Assembly (NCBI GenBank): GCA_944739405.2
Contig: OX123190.2
Span: 59,167,805-59,231,804 of the forward strand
Length of the DNA: 64,000 bases
Direction: 5' to 3'
From: Euclidia mi
Taxonomy: Eukaryota; Arthropoda; Insecta; Lepidoptera; Erebidae
Positions 55,916 to 64,000 of the stretch are shown here, piece by piece. The notes beneath the pieces were generated by a model. The model searched no databases. It was not told the DNA's origin and worked only from the letters and a program-made list of their open reading frames with translations. The translations under genes and the position numbers were made by a program. Position 1 is the stretch's first letter; the number at the start of each line of letters is the position of its first letter.

Positions 55916-57149
55916 ATTATTGAAGTTCATCATATTGTTATTAAATTTAATAATAATATTAAGTTTAATAAATCTGACAACCTTTAATTTTCTGCGTCAT
56001 ATACGCCACTCGTGGATGATGATGTTCAAAAATAACAAGAAGATACAAACGAAATGTGTGCTGTAAAATGCGCCCATGTATCTACGCACATCACAGTGTA
56101 ATCCTAGAAAAAAAGAAAGCTAAAACAACCTTATAAATTGTCTAAGCTACGCACAAATCTCATAAACATGTAACATTTCATCCAAGAACCTTAGTTTAAC
56201 AAGATATGAAAATAAATAAAACCGAGTTCGTAAATTACTTAATTTACAGCCAGCTAAGCTAACGTACAAGACTCGTTGGCAACGTTCACTAAAGCCCGCC
56301 TTAAAGGTAAAATAGCTCGCTATAAATCTAAGCTCTACAAAGGACAAGAAAAAAAGAAATACCGTACAGATTTTTGGGACCCAAAATACGCCAAAAGTGG
56401 AAAAGACTGAGACTTTTTAACACTCGTGCTAATCGCCCAACAGGCATTCATCATTCTTAAAATACTCAGTCATTGTGCGCACTTCTGTACAAGCTCGAGC
56501 AAAAAATTTAAACACGAAACTTCTATTATCATGTGCTCCGATATTCTTTTTGGTCGATATTTTGTCTATCACTTTGTTAGCCTTAGTATGAAAACGTTAC
56601 AATCAATAAAAAGTTATTATATTAAAAATAACAATAATGGTAATACTAGTTTAGTTTTGCGGTTGCTATCGTCCACATTTGTCTTATCTAAATTTCATCA
56701 CGTTTTACTCATTTTTGCTAATGAATACTAGATACAATCTTAAAAGATCAGAAATCTTTATACTTGCATATTTTTTAGCATGACATTATATGTGTAAAGT
56801 AGTAAAGTTATTTGATAATGATTTAAATAATTTCATATCAGTCTAAAATACTTGCACAATTCGTTAAAATATCGACCACTTTCATATAACAAAAATATTC
56901 CGTGTCATGGTATTACAGAATACGCTCACCACAAAGTCTGCATTCGTGGCAACTTTGTTTCCCATTTTCAGTTCGCATTTATTTTACTATTTGGCTGTGT
57001 AATCCATATCGACGTGAGTCGGGCTGCCGAGATACATTTGAATACTTTTTGCTGACATTTTATAGTAAAAGGCGAAAATACGTTGTTTGCTTACTGAATT
57101 ACTTGAGAAATTATTTTAGTTCATAGAATAGGTAACTGCTATTAGAATA
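55916..57149. other. Stretch without recognisable gene
   Basis: AT-rich. Frames at 56147-56347, 56426-56731 and 56852-57126 have no recognisable content. Confidence 0.45.
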
Positions 57150-58530
57150 CTATGACGTCGGGATGTGACGACCCACCACCCACTGGGATCCACCAGTGCA
57201 GTCAGTCAACCGGAAGATGGCGGTCAAACCATTCAAAGTAAATGTAAAGATACTAGACGGGCAGCAGAGTCTAGTATTAAAGATTTCCGCCACTGCGATT
57301 GCCAATACGTCTGCCAAGCGTGGCGTTTACGACAAAATCCCCCGAAAGTATGAGCCACACCCTTAAAAAACGGTCCCTAGTCCCCGGCGGCCCTGGTATT
57401 CCTGGCTCAGGTAGCGGCCATGGTAACGGCGGGGCAGGGGGTGCTAAGAATCTTCGGCAGAGATCCAGCTACCATCACCGATGACAACTGGCCCTGGCAA
57501 CATTTAACACGCGCACACTGCGGACCGACAAGAAGATTGCCGAGCTGGAATAAGAACTGAGTAAGTTACGATGGGATATTATAGGCCTATCTAAGGTCCG
57601 AAGACAGGGTGAGGACTCGATAGTGCTCAATTCCGGTAACTTGCTCTTCTACCGGGAGGGCGACCAACAGTCCCAAGGTGGTGTCGGGTTCATCGTTCAC
57701 AAATCGCTCGTGAACAGCGTGGTAAAAATATCGAGTGTGTCGAGCAGGGTAGCGTACCTGATAATCAGAGTATCTAAACGATATTCGCTGAAGATCATAC
57801 AGGCCTACGCTCCGACCTCGACGCACCCCGATGAGGAGGTAGAAGCTATGTATGAGAACAAATCTCGGGCTTTACATGGCTTCAAAACCCATTACACCGT
57901 TGTCATGGGAGATTTCAACGCGAAACTAGGCAAACAAAGCGGTGATGAGCTGAGAGTGGGGCAATTTGGATGTGGACATCGGAACTCGCGGGATCACTTA
58001 CTGGCTAGCTTCATGGAGAAGGAAGGAGTCTTCATGATGAATTCCTTCAATGGATAAGTCCAGAGGGTGCTACCAAAAACGAGATCGACTTCATCATGTC
58101 GACGAAGAGGCAAATATTCAATGATATCTCCGTGATCAATTCGCTTAAAGCGGGCAGCGATAACCGAATGGTAAGAGTTTTATTGAATTGAGTATTAGTC
58201 CCAGCCTTCCAGGATGGGACTAATACGCATTTCGGTTGAGATTGATGAAGTCCACGCTTCGACCAGCACCAGTTCAAATCCAAAACCCCAAGAGCTTTCA
58301 GCTTGAACTGCGAAACCGCTTCGAATGCCTGGGAGAGTGTGTAGATGTGGATGACTTCAGTGACAGGTTCGTAGATGCTGTTCATGCAACGGGCTTAAAG
58401 TTCTTTAAGGCCAAAACGAAGAAAAGAGCCGATAAATCTCTGGCCCGACACTCAAGCTCAACGAGGAAAGGCGTAGGATGCTTCTGCTATCCTTCGATGA
58501 CATGCCTAAATATAGGCGTCTCAATAGGCA
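57150..58530 (+). pseudogene. RTE LINE 5' part: endonuclease domain
   Basis: A Gly/Ser-rich leader at 57340-57480 precedes the frame with FNTRTLRTDKK. WDIIGLSKVRR follows, in the position of the catalytic Glu of the endonuclease but reading Lys. Then from 57623: GGVGFIVHKSLV, IIQAYAPTSTHPDEE and VVMGDFNAKLGKQSG, the latter with the conserved Asp and Asn. A deletion with frameshift follows at about 58052, then NEIDFIMSTK (58080). A 50-bp hairpin insertion at 58182-58230 breaks the frame. It resumes with MKSTLRPAPVQIQNPKSFQLEL and ends at RRLNRQ (58530), where the Harbinger element enters. The remainder continues at 62923. Confidence 0.88.
58192..58226. repeat. Palindrome inside the RTE endonuclease frame
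   Basis: GTATTAGTCCCA (58192-58203), 11-bp spacer, exact complement (58215-58226), located where the LINE frame is lost. Confidence 0.88.
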
Positions 58531-59016
58531 GCTGGAGGCCATGAGCTCTTATAGCGATTCAGTTTGCGACTTAAACTGAATAGAACCGCAATATCGTACC
58601 ATGACCTCATTATAGCAACTCAGTTGTGGTGTTTACATTTCAAAGCGACGCGCGCAGCTGTGAGTTGGATAGCGTTTGAACCGAAATCTATAAACCATTA
58701 ATTCATTTGGCGTTTGAAAACGTACCATGACGTGCTTTGTCAGCTTATACTGAAACGCTTATCTGTCAAATTTAGCAATTCAATTAAAGGTAAAAATTTG
58801 TAGTGTATAAACTGGAAAGTTAGCCATAAAAGTGTATTTTCTATAGTTTTAAGACGTTAAATGAGGGCTTAAAACATTTTTAGTTAGTTATAGGTCGATT
58901 CCCTTACGTTTCCCTTACGAGTGTCAAATAATCAGTAATATTGTATAATCTTAGTAACACATTCATATTGTGAAATTTGTACATAGAAGTGCCAAGGAGT
59001 TAAGTTTTATAAGTTA

Positions 59017-59222
59017 CTAGAGGACGCTAGCAGCTACACCTGCAATTTTTTAAATTTACCCGTTTTGGCGGATCCCGTGGGAATTTCGGGAAATCCCTTC
59101 TTAGTGCACCCCTACGGACCCCAAGGAACATACGTGCCAAATTTCAGCTTCCTGCGCCCAATAGTTCCGGCTGTAGCGTGTCTGTCACTCAGTCAGTAAC
59201 GCAAGGACTTTATATATTAAGA
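59017..59222. mobile_element. Helitron-like short element (family A), copy 3
   Basis: As 33387-33592: GATCCCGTGGGAATTTCGGG, TTAGTGCACCCCTACGG, CTGTCACTCAGTCAGTAACGCAAGGACTTTATATATTAAG. It lies in the Harbinger element just before its first surviving transposase exon and probably removed the upstream exon. Confidence 0.7.
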
Positions 59223-59904
59223 TTTCAGGTTTTAACAAAAATTTGGTTTTCTGGTGTTATGGGTTGCATTGATTGCACTCATATTGCAATCGCCAAACCA
59301 GCAGTTCATGAAAAACGTTATTTTTGTAAAAGCACTATCAGTCATTAAATGTTCAGTTGGTTAGATATTTTAACTTTTATAATACATTTATATAGTTTTG
59401 ATAATATTAGCTTTTAGTGAAGTATGGGTACTCATTGATGTTAATATTAATTTTTCAGATTTGTGATGCAGATATGAATATAACTAGTGTGGACGCTAGC
59501 TATGGGGGTGCCACTCATGATTCATTTATTTGGAGTGAGCACCCTTTAAAAACATTTTTAGAAAATATTTCAGAAGCAACATGGTTACTTGGTAAGTTGT
59601 CTGAATTATTGTATAATTGATATATAATTAGTTATATTAAAATTTAAGTAGGTATCTTTACAAATTAAATCAAATAATCATTTTTACTTCAGTCACTCAC
59701 AGTTTATTTCATTCAAAATGCAAAAGGATTTTCTGCACAATAATTATTATATTACCTTTGTTTATACATGCTTTTATTGTTTCAGGAGATTCTGAATATC
59801 CATTACGAAAGTACTTAATGACTCCTATTGTTAATGCAGTGCCCGGCACACCAGAGAGCCACTATACTGAGCTTCATGTCCGAACAAGGAATGTAATTGA
59901 GAGG

Positions 59905-59974
59905 ACAATTGGGCTTGTTAAGGCACGTTTTCGTTGCAAAGGCAACGAAAACGTGCCTTAACAAGCCCAATTGT
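59905..59974. repeat. Perfect palindrome in the Harbinger catalytic exon
   Basis: 33-bp arms, 59905-59937 and 59942-59974, around AAAG. The left arm is coding (GLVKARFRC region); the right is an inverted insertion. Confidence 0.96.
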
Positions 59975-59978
59975 GCCC

Positions 59979-60012
59979 AAACTCTGTGCACCAAAAGTGG
60001 TGCACAGAGTTT
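59979..60012. repeat. Second palindrome directly after the first
   Basis: AAACTCTGTGCACC (59979-59992), 6-bp spacer, exact complement 59999-60012. Here the right arm is the native coding sequence and the left the inverted copy. Confidence 0.93.
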
Positions 60013-60518
60013 TACATTACAAGCCAGAAATGGCTGCTTCTATTGTAAATGCTTGTGTAATTCTACACAACATTTGTTATAAAGCAAATATGCCTGTGAG
60101 TCAACTGAGCAATGAAGATGTGCAGCAGGAAGCTCAAAGACAAGCTTTTATGTCTGTTGCTGACTCCAGAAGTGTCAGCACAAACAATGAGGCTCTCCAA
60201 CAAGGTGTGGCCACTAGAAATGGAATTATTCGGCGTCTCCAGCAATCCCATCATTAGATATAAGGACAAAACATAGTTTAATGAGAACATAATTATAATA
60301 ACGCTATTTAATTAGGTAAATATAAATTAGTATATATTATATAGTAACTATAGTATAGTAACTATAAAATAAATTGTAAATTTATAATAAAATTGAGAAC
60401 TTGTATAATAATTAGAAAACATGATTCATATTTTATTTCTATTCTTGCTCCTAAGAGGTATAACTAAATCAACTAAATGTATGGCTATAAGACAATGTAT
60501 AAGATAAAAAATAGAAGT

Positions 60519-61625
60519 TTACCTTGATTTTATAAGTTCTTTAATATCCCCTATTTCATCTATAAACACCTTAAACAATTTTAATTTTTCTTCCTGAATT
60601 TTAGTCTGTTTTTGGGGATTCTGCTATATCGGCTATTCTATTCGGCTTTTTCCATTGAAATGGGCGGCTCCCGTCTTAATCGTCGCCGGCGCTCTGTAGG
60701 TGGCGGCTGAGATTGTGGGGATGGGGGTGGCAGTAGCCGACGTCGTGGTGAGCGACGCGGAGTTATTGTAGGTGTCCTACTACCAGGGAGAATTACAAAT
60801 GGTGGAGTTCTCTGTGTATTTGGGCGGCGTGGTGAACGACGAGAGGGGAGGTTGAGGATTTGGAGAAGCAACAGGGGTTGATTGGGGTCTTGTGGTTAAT
60901 GTAGGTGCACTCCATGATGGCCCTTCCTGTACATCATAATAATCAGGTGCTACTGCGGTCAGTATGCTCTCAGAGCCACCTGAATTTATAGGGGTACTTT
61001 GACTTTGGACCTCACGTGGTGTGGTGAAGTTTATCTCAATCTGCAAGAACATTATGAAACATTAAATCCTAAGTTTAAAAAAATGAACATTATAAAAACT
61101 TATCAAACATGGCGACACATACTTCATCATCAAATGGTTCCACTCTCACACCAGGCAACCCAGATCCGAAATCGACACCAAGTATCTGGAGAAATTTGAG
61201 TTCAATATCACTCATGGGCTTAACTGTAGCCCGACCTCCACCAGTTTGATGCAAAGAAGCATTTGATGCTGCAGCCAGCTTTTTTAGTTTGCACTTGTAA
61301 TCATTCCAATACTGAAACAAAAAATATAATACTTACTTATTTGTCTATGATAATAAACAATAAAGTTAGTAGGTATATTTGTTCAAATATGAAATTTACT
61401 GTACATACTTTGCACCATCCTTTCCAATCTTTTACTGCACCATAACAATGGGAATTTACTATATATAACTTAAGGCAATTTCTTCCCACATCCTGCGTGA
61501 AAATTCCCTAGCTTGGGACGATTTATTGAATCCCAGAGCTATATCCTTTCACTTAACTAAAAACTCCCACAAGTGTTCTAGCTGGTCGTATGTTACTCTT
61601 CGACGCAAGGGTTCATTGTTTAAAA
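60519..61625 (-). pseudogene. Harbinger Myb/SANT-like accessory gene (NAIF1-like)
   Basis: Minus strand. First exon about 61625-61410 encodes RVTYDQLEHLWEFLV, DIALGFNKSSQAREFSRRMW and GAVKDWKGWCK, a Myb-like DNA-binding domain. It holds stops and a worn stretch near 61465. It ends at a donor GTATGT. Second exon from TTTCAG at about 61315: YWNDYKCKLKKLAAASNASLHQTGGG and MSDIELKFLQILG, donor at about 61115. Third exon from TTGCAG near 61040: a Pro/Ser/Thr-rich region with a frameshift, and finally QKQTKIQEEKLKLFKVFIDEIGDI before the stop at 60519-60521. In this superfamily the protein partners the transposase for DNA binding and nuclear import. Confidence 0.82.
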
Positions 61626-61627
61626 AA

Positions 61628-62064
61628 ATTGGGCAAGTGCGAGTCGGACTCGCGCACGAAGGGTTCCGTACCATAATCTATAAAAGAAAATCACGTTCGT
61701 TGTATGTGTACTTAAATACTTTATAAGTTTCTACCTGTTTATTAAGATCGAGTAACAAATTGCTTAAAAATTACGTTTGTTGTATGGGAGCCCCCCTTTA
61801 TTATTTACTTTTTTTAAATTTAATTATTTATTTTGAAAGGTAATATACAACTACATATTCTATGAAAATTTAAAGCGTCTACCTGTTACAGTTAGTAATT
61901 TTGAGCAAAAAATACGAAAAAAAACACGTTTTTTGTATGGGACCCCCCCTTAATATTTTCATTTTTTTTATTTTTAGTATTTGTTGTTATAGCGGCAACC
62001 GAAATACATAATTTGTGAAAATTTCAGCTTTCTAGCTATCATGTTTTATGAGATACAGCCTGGT

Positions 62065-62124
<60 letters not shown>

Positions 62125-62182
62125 GCGGAGGCTTAGTAATAGGGTTCCGTTTTTTACCTTTTAGGTACGGAACCCTAAAAAC
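61628..62182. mobile_element. GTGCGAGTCGGACT-family element
   Basis: Starts GGGCAAGTGCGAGTCGGACT and ends with the hairpin AGGGTTCCG...CGGAACCCT. (CAGA)n lies at 62065-62124. Non-coding. Inserted just 5' to the Myb-like gene, probably in its promoter. Confidence 0.82.
62065..62124. repeat. (CAGA)n microsatellite
   Basis: About 15 uninterrupted CAGA units, part of the surrounding element; shorter versions (GTCT)n occur at 16880 and 23150. Confidence 0.97.
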
Positions 62183-62843
62183 GAAACCACTTAAAATACC
62201 AATACCGATTTCGTTTAACTACGAAATCTTTGTATGAATTGTCTAGTTATTATTATACTATGGAGTAATCACATATAGTAGTCCTTTAAATACTTACCTC
62301 ATTGTTATATGGGTTCAAACTTGGTTTTGATTTTTAAACACTGATCTATACTAAAACAATATTTCTAAGAGTCAAATTAGCCGCGGTTTTATGACACTTG
62401 TTTAACCTTGAAACGTTAACTAAACATACGTTCGAAACTTACTTAACTCGAGTCAATGTTAGTAACGTCTTTCAAGTTAGTATCGTGAGTAAAATAACTC
62501 ATTTTATTAAATATTCTTGCTTATAATTTAAGATAAAATATATTTCCTTTGTTAAATAAGAACCTTTATTAAAATGTTAACTTAAAAGATTTAACAAAAT
62601 ACAATAACCGTAACTTTCCGAAAGAAGCTGAAGCTTAGTTTTAGAACGCAATCGAGGGAAAGAGACAACGCTATATACGTATTGTATAGCTTCATCTCTT
62701 TCTATCATTGTCATTATAATGCGATTCAGTTATATCATTCATTCATTCTTACAATCCAAACACGATTCAGTTTAAACAACGTCATGGTATGATTTAAAGC
62801 AATTCAATTTAAGAACCTAAACTGAATTGCTCCAGAACTGAAT

Positions 62844-62902
62844 CGTTTGTTAAAAGTTCATAGTAGGCCTCCTGGAGGCCTACTATGAACTTTTAACAAA
62901 CG
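62844..62902. repeat. Perfect palindrome at the Harbinger right end
   Basis: 29-bp arms (62844-62872 and 62874-62902) around a single T. Each arm is the Harbinger terminus, so two termini face each other. Confidence 0.95.
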
Positions 62903-62922
62903 AACCTAGATTCAGTTCATTG

Positions 62923-63160
62923 TGTGCATGAACAGATCTCTAAGTCTCTGACTCGCGATCTCCGCCAATACAACACTAAGTCTGTTCGAGAGGTGATCAA
63001 GCAGAATAAGGGTTCCAAAGTGTTCCAAAGAGATCTGTCTATCGGGCAGAGTCAGCTGACAAAGCTGAAGACGGAGGATGGCAGAATTATCTCGTCCAAG
63101 CCTCAGCTCCTGGAGGAGAGCGAACGGTTCTATGGACAGCTATAAACGACTACACGAACA
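62923..63160 (+). pseudogene. RTE LINE, continuation after the Harbinger insertion
   Basis: Opens with QISKSLTRDLRQYNT, which follows directly on RRLNRQ at 58530 in this LINE family, then REVIKQNKGSKVFQRDL, SQLTKLKTEDGRI and SERFYGQL, ending in a stop at 63145. This is the linker before reverse transcriptase. The RT itself is not present downstream. Confidence 0.85.
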
Positions 63161-63329
63161 CCTGTTACTACTGCAGCCACTGACTATACCGCAATTTCTT
63201 TATCAGTTGAGTACCTATCCCCAATATAGTATCCTATACGATAGAGTGGATCCCACATAGGCATGATAAGCATTTAGTAGCGCAGTTTTGTTGGATACTT
63301 TTCTAAGCATGTAGGCTCTCTACATATAA

Positions 63330-63890
63330 GAAAATTTATTAAGTTTGGTGTTGTTTTATTAGGTTAACTACTTACATGTGTTTCCCCTGACATATTTGAG
63401 TCTATATGGATTCCTAGAAATTTTGTATTTGTTACCTCAGATACTATTGAGTTATTGTATGTAATAGTTAATAGAAATTTTTATTCATGAAATTCATGTA
63501 ATGTGTTATTGTAAGATTGATTTTTAACTTATTTATTGTAAGCCACTGTAGTCTGCAAATAAAACCATAGGTTACAAAATATCGTTAGGCAAATCGTTTC
63601 TTATAAATGAGAAATAGGAGAGGTCCTAGTATCGACCCTTGAGGTAAACCATATTTTATAGATCTTGGGCTCGACGTATACTTAATTTCTGTTTTTGTGT
63701 ATGGACACAGCTGTGTTATTTCAGTGAACTGTATTCTATGACTGAGGTATGATTTGACTATTTGAAGTGCTTTACCCCGAACTTCGTATGTTTCTAGTTT
63801 TTGCAAAAGAAGTTCGTGGTCAACATAATCAAATGCTTTTGTCATGTCCATGTATAGAGCTGTGGCCTGGTTTTTTTATCTAGTTCTTTT
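63330..63890 (-). pseudogene. Jockey-type LINE reverse transcriptase fragment
   Basis: Minus strand: MDMTKAFDYVDHELLLQKLE (catalytic region A, 63851-63790), VKSYLSHR, then YGLPQGSILGPLLFLIY (63650-63600). A frameshift follows, then NDLPNDIL and VLFADYSGLQ, where the catalytic ADD has become ADY (about 63555). FLGIHIDSNMSGETHV lies near 63420-63370. At least two frameshifts and several stops. The GLPQGS motif and FLGI.ID separate it from the RTE copies. Confidence 0.85.
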
Positions 63891-63904
63891 ATTATTTTTT
63901 CAAA

Positions 63905-64000
63905 AAACTGCAACGCCAAAGGTCGCGGGTTTGATTCCCGCTCAAGTCAAACATTTGTGTGCATGAACATGGATGTTTGTCTTGGTCTGGGTGTTTCTAT
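63905..64000 (+). mobile_element. tRNA-like SINE or LINE-tail element, cut by the window edge
   Basis: GGTCGCGGGTTTGATTCCCGC has a B-box-like core, followed by ACATTTGTGTGCATGAACATGGATGTTTGTCTTGGTCTGGGTG, a tail I know from lepidopteran repeats. Continues outside the window. Confidence 0.6.

Larger units (their letters stand above)
59229..60257 (+). pseudogene. Harbinger DDE transposase, three surviving exons
   Basis: Exon 59229-59356: GVMGCIDCTHIAIAKPA with the first catalytic Asp, then a 1-base shift and KHYQSLNVQ. Exon 59459-59591: DADMNITSVDASYGGATHDSFIW with the second Asp (VDAS), ending at a donor GTAAGT. Exon 59786-60257 after TTTCAG: GDSEYPLRKYLMTPI, TRNVIERTIGLVKARFRC with the catalytic Glu. 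Then comes an 80-bp double palindrome (59905-60012) that shifts the frame, and VLHYKPEMAASIVNACVILHN to the stop at 60255. The N-terminal helix-turn-helix exon is missing, replaced by a Helitron-like element. Homologous to HARBI1-type transposases. Non-functional. Confidence 0.88.
58531..62922. mobile_element. PIF/Harbinger transposon
   Basis: Inserted in the RTE LINE. CAG at 58528-58530 recurs as CAG at 62923-62925, matching the 3-bp duplication class of this superfamily. The left end CTGGAGGCC.ATGAGCTCTTA and the reverse of 62844-62872 (GGAGGCCTACTATGAACTTTTA) are related inverted termini. A further 50 bp (62874-62922) repeats the terminus in opposite orientation. Two divergent genes: DDE transposase on plus (59229-60257) and Myb/SANT-like protein on minus (60519-61625). 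The motif ATTCAGTTT recurs near both ends (58556, 62711, 62764, 62905). Confidence 0.85.

Noticed and set aside
62874..62922. Coding continuation of the LINE across the palindrome (LEA..YYELL reading)
   Set aside because: Open for about 15 codons, but the LINE family joins RRLNRQ directly to ISKSL, so this piece is better read as Harbinger terminal sequence.

Overview
The window looks like insect nuclear DNA, most probably from a moth or butterfly. The interspersed families are ones I know from Lepidoptera: RTE-type LINEs whose 3' ends read ...GGCGTGA(TGTA)n or (GAT)n, tRNA-derived SINEs ending in GCTGATGATGATGA, the GGGCAAGTGCGAGTCGGACT family, and Helitron-like scraps ending CGCGGGCAAAAGCTAGT. 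I found no host protein-coding gene, rRNA or genuine tRNA gene, and nothing bacterial. Almost every open frame belongs to a decayed transposable element (TE). A gene-poor, TE-nested 64 kb fits heterochromatin or a W chromosome, but that is inference.

Layout. 1-3732: a near-perfect palindrome with 1.7-kb arms and an RTE reverse-transcriptase fragment at its centre. 5171-5931: a second head-to-head inverted pair made from the RTE C-terminus. 9224-27556: an 18-kb inverted-repeat composite. Its arms flank an unclassified transposase-like pseudogene (19757-21990); a BEL/Pao LTR element (10002-16113) sits in the left arm and a deleted Gypsy element (23742-26669) in the right arm. 27764-32008: an almost full-length CR1/L2-group LINE. 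32-36.6 kb: Helitron-like scraps, RTE remnants and a GC-rich SINE-like element. 38180-38863: a hAT-type MITE. 39281-39829: a GC-rich TIR element with 5-bp TSDs. 40921-45399: a hAT transposon with TIRs and near-identical 8-bp TSDs, containing nested SINE and RTE insertions. 48.5-53.4 kb: a diverged tandem segmental duplication with SINEs. 57165-63160: an RTE LINE split by a PIF/Harbinger transposon (58531-62922) that carries both of its usual genes. 63330-64000: a Jockey-type RT fragment and a SINE.

The elements are mostly broken, but their order of insertion can be read. BEL and Gypsy each landed in one arm of an existing inverted repeat, and the other arm keeps the empty site. Both have almost identical LTRs around badly decayed interiors, so they probably moved with proteins supplied by other copies.

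The most unusual signal is structural. At least eight short, perfect or near-perfect fold-back palindromes (12-34-bp arms, 0-12-bp spacers) occur, several exactly at deletion or insertion junctions, alongside three kilobase-scale inverted duplications. This suggests recurrent template-switch or snap-back repair, or an assembly or library artefact that must be excluded first.
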